Assembly: GCA_913774955.1 (NCBI GenBank)
Contig: CAJYKV010000004.1
Location: 248,001-312,000, forward strand
Length of the DNA: 64,000 nucleotides
DNA from: an uncultured Acidovorax sp.
GTDB lineage: Bacteria; Pseudomonadota; Gammaproteobacteria; Burkholderiales; Burkholderiaceae_C
Direction: 5' to 3'
Part shown: one piece after another, positions 1 to 6,515 of the stretch
Numbering within the stretch: position 1 is the stretch's first letter
How the letters are laid out: the number at the start of each line of letters is the position of its first letter
Made by a program: the position numbers and the translations under genes
The notes under the pieces: generated by a model
What the model was told of the DNA's origin: nothing
Seen by the model: only the letters and a program-made list of their open reading frames with translations
Database searches by the model: none

Positions 1-91
1 CGGCCGCGCACGCGAGCAGGGCGAAGAGGGCGCAGCGCAGCCAGGTCTTGCGCACCAGCCGCTGCAGGAAGAACACCAGTTTTTCCGACAT
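1..91 (-). CDS. N-terminus of a membrane protein (partial, possibly DUF2254)
   Basis: Only the first 30 codons lie in the window; the rest continues beyond base 1. The peptide begins MSEKLVFFLQRLVRKTWLR and then becomes hydrophobic (CALFALLACAA), which looks like a cytoplasmic basic anchor followed by a first membrane segment. The pattern resembles the start of DUF2254-type integral membrane proteins, but 30 residues are too few to be sure. It is separated by 115 bases from the stop of the SDR gene and may be an independent gene read in the same direction. Confidence 0.4.
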   Translation of the reverse strand, partial: MSEKLVFFLQRLVRKTWLRCALFALLACAA

Positions 92-206
92 GGGGCCACT
101 ATCGCCACGCGCCGGCCGCCGTGCGCTGCCCACGGTCGCGTTCCGTTGTAGGCCGGCGCCTTCAAGTTGGCCCGCCCGCCCGCGCTCCGGGCCGCTCGTC
201 CCGCAC

Positions 207-980
207 TCAGCGCATCACCAGCCCGCCATCCACGTACAGCACCTGCCCGGTCATGAAGCCGCTCCACTCCGAGGCGAGGAACAGCACCGGGCCGGCCACG
301 TCCTCGGGCCGGGCGATGCGCCGCAGCGGCGTGGCGGCGGTGATCGATTCGCGCAGCGCCTCGGGCGTGGCCTGGCTGGCCTGCGTGGGATAGACGAGCC
401 CCGGCGCCACGCAGTTCACGCGGATGCCCTGCGGCCCGACCTCGGCCGCGAGGTTGCGGCTGAAGGCCACGAGCGCGGCCTTGGCGGTGGTGTAGTCGTG
501 GTAGGGCACGACGGGATGCTCCACCAGGTTGGTGGCGATGTTCACGATGCTGCCGCGCGCGCGCTGGCGCAGGTGCGGCAGCACCGCGCGGCAGACGTGG
601 AAGGCGCTGCCCGCCGCGCCGTCGAACTGGGCCTGGTAGTCGCTCCACTGCAGGCTGTCGAACAGTGCGCGGCGGCGTGGATCGAACGCATAGGGGCGGA
701 ACGCGTTGTTCACGACCACGTCGATGCGGCCCGCCTCGCGCAGCACGCCATCCACCATCGCCTGCGCGGCGGCGGCGTCGCCCACGTCGGCTTTCACGGC
801 CCAGGCGTCGCCGCCTGCGGCGTGGCAGGCGGCGACCGTCTCGGCCGCCGCCGCGTCGTTCGACAGGTGGTTGACGGCCACGGTGGCGCCCTGCTGGGCG
901 AACGCCCGCGCGATCGCGGCGCCGATGCCCCGTCCCGCGCCCGTCACCAGCACGACCTGGCCCTTGAACTGCATGGTCAT
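207..980 (-). CDS. SDR-family oxidoreductase, last gene of the TPP-riboswitch operon
   Basis: A 257-residue classical short-chain dehydrogenase/reductase of FabG type. The Rossmann motif TGAGRGIG is at residues 13-20, NNA at 91-93, and the catalytic Tyr163 and Lys167 are in YTTAK. The position 13 residues before the Tyr, normally the catalytic Ser, is Thr150 (NIAT), an uncommon but possibly functional swap. NAD(P)-dependent interconversion of an alcohol and a carbonyl is expected; the substrate is unknown. It lies 44 bases after the ABC receptor gene. As the last gene of an operon with LuxE and LuxC homologues, it could reduce the aldehyde they would make to an alcohol; that role is inferred. 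A plain FabG-like paralogue is the alternative. Confidence 0.85.
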   Translation of the reverse strand: MTMQFKGQVVLVTGAGRGIGAAIARAFAQQGATVAVNHLSNDAAAAETVAACHAAGGDAWAVKADVGDAAAAQAMVDGVLREAGRIDVVVNNAFRPYAFDPRRRALFDSLQWSDYQAQFDGAAGSAFHVCRAVLPHLRQRARGSIVNIATNLVEHPVVPYHDYTTAKAALVAFSRNLAAEVGPQGIRVNCVAPGLVYPTQASQATPEALRESITAATPLRRIARPEDVAGPVLFLASEWSGFMTGQVLYVDGGLVMR

Positions 981-1024
981 CCTTCGTTCTTCGTTTCGTT
1001 TCGGTGCGTGCCGCGCCGCGCCGC

Positions 1025-2047
1025 TCAGGCGGCCGGCAGCAGGCTGGTGTCGACCACGTCGGCCACGCGGATGGGGCGCTGCACCAGGCCGAGCGCGCGG
1101 TAGGCATCGGCGGCCTGCTGCAGCGATGCGAGGTTGAAGGCGCCCAGCGGCTGGCCCGGCAGCGAGGGCTGCGCGGCGGCGTTGCGCAGGCGGATGACCT
1201 CCAGGTTCACGTCCGGCTGCGTGCCGTCGATCGCGTGCTTCACGGCCAGGGCCGCGGCCTCTTCGGGGCGCGCGATCATCCAGGCCGCGCTGTCGCGGTA
1301 GCCTTTCAGGAAGGCCTGCAGCAGCGCCTTCTTCTGCGGCAGCACCTCCTGCCGGACCACGAACAGGTCGCTGGAGACGTTCAGGTAGTCGCGCACCTGC
1401 ATCACGTTCACGGGTCCCAGGCCTTTGCGGCGGCCCACGGCCAGGCCGGTGTCGGTGGCGGCGGTGGCATCGACCTGTCCCTGCAGCAGCGGCGCGAAAT
1501 TGAGCAGGCCCGTGACCACGATGGTCACGTCGGATTCCTTCAGCCCCGCCTGGTGCAGCAGCACCAGCAGGTTCTGCCGCGTGCCGCTGGAGAGGCTGTA
1601 GACGCCGATGCGCTTGCCCTTCAGATCGGCCGGCGTGCGGATGCCGGAGGACTGCAGCGACACCACGTTGAACACGTTCTGCGGGTAGATGTCGTAGATG
1701 GCGGTGAGGCGCTCGCCCTTGTCCAGCGCCAGGAAGAACGAGCCTGGATCGGTGAAGGCCACGTCGCCCTGGCCGCTCAGCGTGTTGCGCAGCGCGTCGC
1801 CGCCGCCCGCGCCGGGCAGGTAGCCCAGCTCCAGCCCCTGGGCGCGGAAGAAGCCCTTGTCGGGCTCGGCCAGCAGGTTGGTGATCTCGCTGATCGGCTT
1901 GCTCCAGCCGGCCACGGTGACCTTGCCGCGCACCGGCGGCTGCGCAGGGGACTGCGCCAGGGCCGTGCCGGCCCAGGGGGCGGCGGCGAGGCCGGCGGAC
2001 GCGGCGAGCAGGGCGCGGCGGGAGAGGGGGTGGCGGGAGGTGGGCAT
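1025..2047 (-). CDS. ABC transporter substrate-binding protein, THI5/SsuA (NMT1) type
   Basis: A 340-residue periplasmic receptor. The N-terminus carries a twin-arginine type signal (SRRALLAASAG with Arg10-Arg11, hydrophobic stretch, then a TALAQS cleavage-like site). The mature part begins with VTVAGWSKPISE and contains the GFFRAQGLELGYLPGAGG segment typical of the NMT1/THI5-like fold that binds sulfonates, nitrate or thiamin pyrimidines. It follows the permease by 33 bases in a single transcription unit. Because a TPP riboswitch heads the operon, a thiamin-related pyrimidine or thiazole ligand is more likely than a sulfonate, so it corresponds functionally to ThiY. The exact ligand is inferred. 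Confidence 0.85.
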   Translation of the reverse strand: MPTSRHPLSRRALLAASAGLAAAPWAGTALAQSPAQPPVRGKVTVAGWSKPISEITNLLAEPDKGFFRAQGLELGYLPGAGGGDALRNTLSGQGDVAFTDPGSFFLALDKGERLTAIYDIYPQNVFNVVSLQSSGIRTPADLKGKRIGVYSLSSGTRQNLLVLLHQAGLKESDVTIVVTGLLNFAPLLQGQVDATAATDTGLAVGRRKGLGPVNVMQVRDYLNVSSDLFVVRQEVLPQKKALLQAFLKGYRDSAAWMIARPEEAAALAVKHAIDGTQPDVNLEVIRLRNAAAQPSLPGQPLGAFNLASLQQAADAYRALGLVQRPIRVADVVDTSLLPAA

Positions 2048-2080
2048 GTGCGTTGTGCTCGGGGGATCGGAGAAGTAAGG

Positions 2081-2869
2081 TCAGTCAATGCCTGCATGGG
2101 CGCGCAGCAGCCACCGCTCGAACAGCAGGGTGGCCTGGTAGAGCAGCAGCCCGATCGCGGCGATGAGCACCAGCGCGGCGAACATCAGGGGGGTGTCCAT
2201 CATTCCCTGGGAGGCGATGATGACCGCGCCCAGGCCGCGGCTCGCGCCGATGAATTCACCCACCACGGCACCGACCAGCGCCAGCACCACGGCCATGCGC
2301 AGCCCGGCGAGGATCGTCGGCAGTGCGATCGGCAGCTTCAGCCGCAGCAGGGTCTGCCAGCGCGTGGCGCCCAGCATGCGAAAGAGCTGCAGCCGCTGCG
2401 GATCGGCCTGCTTGAGCCCGGTGAGCGTGTTCTCCATCAGCGGGAAAAAGCAGATCAGGCCGGTGATGAGGGCAGTGGACGTGATGCCGAAGCCGAACCA
2501 CAGCACGAAGAGCGGCGCCAGCGCCAGCTTGGGCACCACCTGGCTCACCACCACGTAGGGCCGCAGCACGCGTTCCAGCAGCGGCGATTCGGCCAGTGCC
2601 GCGCCCGTCAGCAGGCCCGCCGCGCCGCCCCCGGCCAGGCCCAGGCAGAGCGCCTGCAGCGTGGCGCCCAGGTGGGGCAGGAAGTAGCCGGAGCGCAGCC
2701 CCGTCCAGAGCGCGGCCGCCACCGCCGAGGGCGCGGGCAGCACCAGGGCGGAGAGCCCCGCGTGCCGCGCCGTCCACTCCCAGCCGGCAAGCAGTGCCAC
2801 GAGCAGTGCGGCCCCCAGCGCGCGGTGCAGCCAGGGGGCGGCGGCCTTGGGCGAGGTGGCGGGCGTCAT
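2081..2869 (-). CDS. ABC transporter permease (ThiX/SsuC type)
   Basis: A 262-residue inner-membrane permease with about six hydrophobic segments. It has the cytoplasmic coupling motif EFIGASRGLG that is typical of the nitrate/sulfonate/pyrimidine importer family. The start at 2869 was chosen because its ATG overlaps the TGA of the ATPase gene (ATGA, 4 bases), which indicates translational coupling. The frame stays open far upstream, but that part is only the shadow of the ATPase gene. Together with the ATPase and the receptor it forms a complete importer, functionally like ThiXYZ given the riboswitch. Confidence 0.88.
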   Translation of the reverse strand: MTPATSPKAAAPWLHRALGAALLVALLAGWEWTARHAGLSALVLPAPSAVAAALWTGLRSGYFLPHLGATLQALCLGLAGGGAAGLLTGAALAESPLLERVLRPYVVVSQVVPKLALAPLFVLWFGFGITSTALITGLICFFPLMENTLTGLKQADPQRLQLFRMLGATRWQTLLRLKLPIALPTILAGLRMAVVLALVGAVVGEFIGASRGLGAVIIASQGMMDTPLMFAALVLIAAIGLLLYQATLLFERWLLRAHAGID

Positions 2870-3693
2870 GCGGCAACTCCCGCGCCGTCCACGCCGTCCA
2901 TGGCGGCCCGCACCCGCGCGCACAGGTGGTTGAACGGCGCTTCGTGCCGCATCGCCTGTGTGCGGGGGGCGGGCAGATCGACACGGATGTCGGCCGCCAC
3001 GCGCCCGGCGTGCAGCACGGCGATGCGGTCGCCCAGGTACACGGCCTCGGTGATGTCGTGCGTGACGAAGAGCACCGTGGTGCCGTGCCGGCGGCAGGTG
3101 CGCAGCAGGTCGTCCTGCAGATCCGCGCGGGTGATCGCGTCCAGCGCGGCGAAGGGTTCGTCGAGCAGCAGCAGTGCGGGCTCCAGCACCATCGCGCGCG
3201 CCAGCGCGACCCGGCTCTGCTGGCCGCCCGAGAGCTGGCGGGGACGGCGCTGCGCATGGCCGGACAGCCCCAGTTGCTCCAGCAGGACGCCCGCGCGTTC
3301 CACGTCGCTCGGCTGCGGCCGGCGCTGCAGCGACACCGGCAGCAGCACGTTGTCGATCACGCTGCGCCAGTCGAGCAGCGTCGGGGCCTGGAACATGTAG
3401 CCGAGCCACGGTCCCGGTGCGGGCACCGGCCCGCCCCGCAGGCGCACCGTGCCCGACTGCGGCCGCAGCAGCCCGGCGGCGAGCTGCAGCAGCGTGGTCT
3501 TGCCGCAGCCGCTGCGGCCGACGAGGCAGTGCAGCGCTCCGGCACCCACGCGCCAGCGCACGCCGTCCACGGCCGGCGGCCGGCCCGGATAGGCGAACGA
3601 GGCCGCCTCGATCTCCAGGAAGGGGACCGGGGAGGGCACGGCATCCACCCGTGCCTGTACCTGCGGGGCGTGCGCCTGCGGATCAGTCGGCAT
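2866..3693 (-). CDS. ABC transporter ATP-binding protein (ThiZ/SsuB/TauB type)
   Basis: A 275-residue ATPase with Walker A GRSGCGKTT at residues 59-67, signature LSGGQ at 154-158, Walker B LLLLDEP at 174-180 and the switch His at 212 (THD). It energises uptake through the adjacent permease. An N-terminal stretch of about 25 residues before the domain is Pro/Ala-rich. The start ATG lies inside the end of the LuxC-like gene (11-base overlap), so it is read in the same operon. The family also includes taurine and nitrate importers; the thiamin assignment comes from the riboswitch. Confidence 0.9.
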   Translation of the reverse strand: MPTDPQAHAPQVQARVDAVPSPVPFLEIEAASFAYPGRPPAVDGVRWRVGAGALHCLVGRSGCGKTTLLQLAAGLLRPQSGTVRLRGGPVPAPGPWLGYMFQAPTLLDWRSVIDNVLLPVSLQRRPQPSDVERAGVLLEQLGLSGHAQRRPRQLSGGQQSRVALARAMVLEPALLLLDEPFAALDAITRADLQDDLLRTCRRHGTTVLFVTHDITEAVYLGDRIAVLHAGRVAADIRVDLPAPRTQAMRHEAPFNHLCARVRAAMDGVDGAGVAA

Positions 3694-5173
3694 AGGGGGC
3701 GAACGGTTCGGCGGCGGCTTCGGCGGAGGGTTCGATCTCCACCATGCGCACGAGGTCCAGCAGGTTGAAGCGCCCGTCGTGGTGCCAGCCGGCCTCGGGC
3801 GTGCTCATCGCGCCGATCGCGCAGACGCGGCTCACGCCGGCGTCGCCCAGCAGCGCAGCCAGGCGGTAGAGCGCTTCGGGCGGCGCGGCCAACCCGGCGG
3901 TCTGCAGGTAATCCTTCTGCGCGGCGACGGCGGCGACCGCGTCTTCCAGCGCATCCACGGCCACCACCTGCACCGTGCGCTGCAGCGCCGTGGGCGCCAG
4001 GGCGCGTGGCCCGTCGGCGAAGGCCACGCTCCAGGCATCGTCCAACGTTCCGAAGAGCTGCTCGGCGGCTTCTCCGGATGCGCCGGGGATCGATCGCCAT
4101 TCCACGCCCTGGCGCCAGTGGGCGAGGGCGGCGGCGTCCTCCACCGCCAGTGCCCGGCGCGGGAAGCGCCGCTGCAACTGCGCGAGCTCGCCCGCCAGCC
4201 GTCCGGCGAAGTCGCGCGGCGCGATGGCGCCGCCGCGCTCCACGTAGAACACATGCGGCGAGTAGCAGCCCTGCTGGTCGTAGCGCATCACGTCCCAGGC
4301 GGCCCGGCGCGCCAGCGCGGGGCCTTCGAACGCATCGAGCGCCGCGGCTGCCACCAGGCCGAAGCCCAGCTTGTGCCCGTGCGGCAGGAAGCGCGTCGTG
4401 ACCGGCAGGCGCCGCCGGATCGCATCCAGCGATGCGTTGCCGCCGTAGGCCAGCACCGTGTCGGCCCGGGCATAGAGGGCGGACGCGTCTTCCGCGCCCG
4501 CGCCGCGCCACCACACCACGGCGAGGCAATCGGCGAGCGGCGGATGCACCTCGGCGAGCAACTGCGCGAACCAGCCTGCGAAAAGCGGCTCGGCGCTCGG
4601 CACCTTGCCGATGTTGCCGGCCTTCACCAGCAGGCCGCACACCAGGCTCCAGAGCGGCAGCGCCGGCACGTTGCCGGCCCAGCTGTGCACCAGCAGGCCG
4701 GGCCCGAGGGCCCGCACCGCGCCGCCCTTCGGCGCAGGCTGGAAGCCGTCGAGCACCAGCGGGTTCGCGAAATCCTCCGCCACGAAGCGCCGCAGCTGCG
4801 GTGCGCGGAAGGTCGTGAAGAAGCCCGTCAGCCCCAGGCGCACCATCTCGGCGTCGTAGCCGCTCACGACGGGCAGCAGCGCCTCGGCCTGCCGGCGGAA
4901 CGCATCGGAGCGGTCGAGCAGGCGGGCGACGGCGCGGTCGATCACGTCGATGATCTGGGCCACGGTCATCGTCTTCAGGTGCCGGGCGGCCGCCTGCCGC
5001 ACGCGGTCGGCCAGCGCTTCCATCTGCGCCGCGGAGAGCACCGGCACGGCCACGTCCACGCGGGTGCCACCCTGTGCGAACGGCAGCACTTCCCAGGCGA
5101 CCTCGTCCGCGCCGATGCCTGGCAGGTAGCCGGCCCGGATCTGCGGAAGTCCTGGCGGCTGCGAAGGCGTCAT
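3683..5173 (-). CDS. LuxC-like acyl-CoA/acyl-protein reductase
   Basis: A 496-residue protein of the LuxC acyl-CoA reductase family (PF05893 type), related to aldehyde dehydrogenases. The catalytic region DQQGCYSP sits at residues 299-306, with the nucleophile Cys303 intact. In bioluminescent bacteria LuxC takes an acyl group from LuxE and reduces it with NADPH to an aldehyde. Here there are no luxA, luxB or luxD genes, so light emission is excluded locally. It overlaps the LuxE-like gene by 4 bases (ATGA) and the ABC ATPase gene by 11, so all are coupled. A short heterocyclic acid is a better guess than a fatty acid, given the thiamin riboswitch and the importer; that is inference. Confidence 0.85.
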   Translation of the reverse strand: MTPSQPPGLPQIRAGYLPGIGADEVAWEVLPFAQGGTRVDVAVPVLSAAQMEALADRVRQAAARHLKTMTVAQIIDVIDRAVARLLDRSDAFRRQAEALLPVVSGYDAEMVRLGLTGFFTTFRAPQLRRFVAEDFANPLVLDGFQPAPKGGAVRALGPGLLVHSWAGNVPALPLWSLVCGLLVKAGNIGKVPSAEPLFAGWFAQLLAEVHPPLADCLAVVWWRGAGAEDASALYARADTVLAYGGNASLDAIRRRLPVTTRFLPHGHKLGFGLVAAAALDAFEGPALARRAAWDVMRYDQQGCYSPHVFYVERGGAIAPRDFAGRLAGELAQLQRRFPRRALAVEDAAALAHWRQGVEWRSIPGASGEAAEQLFGTLDDAWSVAFADGPRALAPTALQRTVQVVAVDALEDAVAAVAAQKDYLQTAGLAAPPEALYRLAALLGDAGVSRVCAIGAMSTPEAGWHHDGRFNLLDLVRMVEIEPSAEAAAEPFAPYAD

Positions 5174-6252
5174 GCCGAGGTGGCCCGCATGAATTCATCC
5201 ACCGCCAGCGAGCAGCCCTTGGCCTGCGCGCCCTCGGCGCGGCCGAGCAGCAGGAAGCCGCCGTCGGCCCAGAGGCCCACGTCTTCCGTGAGGATGGTGG
5301 TCACGGAGTTGACGTTGGCGAGGTCGCAGTGCACGAGGATGCCGCGCTCGCCGGCCGGCACGTCGCGGCCCGTGACCGGGTCCACCAGCCGCGAGCGGAT
5401 CCAGTGCGGCCCCGATTTGACCGAGGGCACCGCCGCGTTGCCGCCATCGTAGAACTGCGTGCTGAGTTCGGTCATGCCGTACATGTTGATGCAGTGCTCC
5501 CGCGGCACGCCCAGGGCCTGCGACAGCTCGGCGTAGAACGCCTCCAGCGGCAGCTCGCGCGACTGGCCCTTGTAGCCGCCGGTATCGAGCAGGCGGCTGC
5601 CGGGCGGCAGCCGGAAGGTGCGGCCCTGGGGGCGCAGCGCATCCATCAGATGAACGAAGCTGTAGCTCGCGCCTAGCAGCGCATACGGCGTGCCGGTGCG
5701 CTCGGCGGCTTCCAGCACCTGCCACAGCGCGTTCCAGTCGGTGCCCTGCGGCCCCACGAAATGCCGGCTGCCGGGCGCACCGAAGGTGGATTTCGCGAGC
5801 GCGAGATAGTGCGCGAGCGACGAGTTCGGCATCGCGTCCTCGTCCGGGAACAGGATGCCCATCGGCATGCGCTCCTGCCCGCGCATGAACCGCTCTGCGA
5901 AATTCCGCTCCATCGAGCGGTCGTACACCGCGAGCCGCGGGTGGAAATGCCGGCCGCGCGTGTCGCCGCGCGTGGTGCCGCTGGTCATGAAGACGCGCTC
6001 GCCGGGCACGGCGGGTTCGCAGCGCAGTGCCTGGGCCTTGAAGGCGTCGATGGGCACCGCGGGAATGTCGCTCCAGGCCTTCACGCTGCGCGGCGTCGCG
6101 CCCCGGCCCTGGCAGAAGGCGCGGTAGGGGGCGTTGGCGGCGTACTGGTGGGCGAACAGCCGCAGCGCGAGCGCGTCGAACCGGGCATCGGTGCAGCCGT
6201 CCTGCGCGATGAATGAGAGAACTTCCGCGTCCAGCGGAGCGACCGATTGCAT
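5170..6252 (-). CDS. LuxE-like acyl-protein synthetase, first gene of the TPP-riboswitch operon
   Basis: A 360-residue member of the LuxE family (PF04443 type), an ANL-like adenylating enzyme. The phosphate-binding segment SGTTRGDTRG begins at residue 91 and the adenylate motif YGMTE is at 258-262. Near the C-terminus is Cys347 in KGCSL, matching the LuxE cysteine that carries the acyl group. The known family reaction is acid plus ATP to acyl-AMP, then acyl-S-enzyme, handed to LuxC. It is the first gene after the TPP riboswitch. The start at 6252 has an AAGGAA Shine-Dalgarno (minus strand, 6257-6262), and an upstream UCCU stretch could mask it. All key residues are present, so an active enzyme is expected; the substrate is unknown. 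Confidence 0.87.
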   Translation of the reverse strand: MQSVAPLDAEVLSFIAQDGCTDARFDALALRLFAHQYAANAPYRAFCQGRGATPRSVKAWSDIPAVPIDAFKAQALRCEPAVPGERVFMTSGTTRGDTRGRHFHPRLAVYDRSMERNFAERFMRGQERMPMGILFPDEDAMPNSSLAHYLALAKSTFGAPGSRHFVGPQGTDWNALWQVLEAAERTGTPYALLGASYSFVHLMDALRPQGRTFRLPPGSRLLDTGGYKGQSRELPLEAFYAELSQALGVPREHCINMYGMTELSTQFYDGGNAAVPSVKSGPHWIRSRLVDPVTGRDVPAGERGILVHCDLANVNSVTTILTEDVGLWADGGFLLLGRAEGAQAKGCSLAVDEFMRATSA

Positions 6253-6336
6253 GGGATTCCTTAAGGGCCTGTGGCAGGAGGCTCCGAAGGTGTCCCGCGC
6301 CCGCGCCGGGCCGCTGGCGGCCGCGTCGGGACGGTG

Positions 6337-6409
6337 GCTCTTCTTCCGCCGGCATGACCCGGTTCAAGTTCGCGGGTGTGGATCTCAGCACAGGTGTGCA
6401 CCCCGGAGC
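6337..6409 (-). promoter_or_regulatory. TPP (thiamin pyrophosphate) riboswitch aptamer
   Basis: Read on the minus strand, the segment carries the THI-box landmarks in order: GGGGUGC (6398-6404), a small variable hairpin GCAC-ACCU-GUGC, CUGAGA, then ACCCGCGAACUUGAACCGGG followed by UCAUGCCGGCGGAAG. The closing stem pairs GCUC (6406-6409) with GAGC (6337-6340). These match the conserved pyrimidine- and pyrophosphate-sensing halves of the TPP aptamer. It ends 84 bases before the start of the LuxE-like gene. No obvious U-tract terminator lies between, so control of ribosome access is likely: TPP bound, operon off. Confidence 0.93.
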
Positions 6410-6515
6410 GCGGTCGGATCTTAACCCGGGGGCGATTCCCGCGCAGGGGCGGGGCGCGATGCCCGCCAGGCCGCGCGCCCGTCGCGGCCGGGCCGCAAGC
6501 CCGCCGGGGCGCCGC

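Noticed and set aside
1004-3400. A 798-codon open frame on the plus strand opposite the ABC importer genes
   Set aside because: Shadow of the importer genes; no start context and no recognisable domain.
3683-6252. Bioluminescence (lux) locus
   Set aside because: Only LuxC- and LuxE-like genes are present; luciferase subunits and the LuxD thioesterase are absent and a TPP riboswitch controls the operon.
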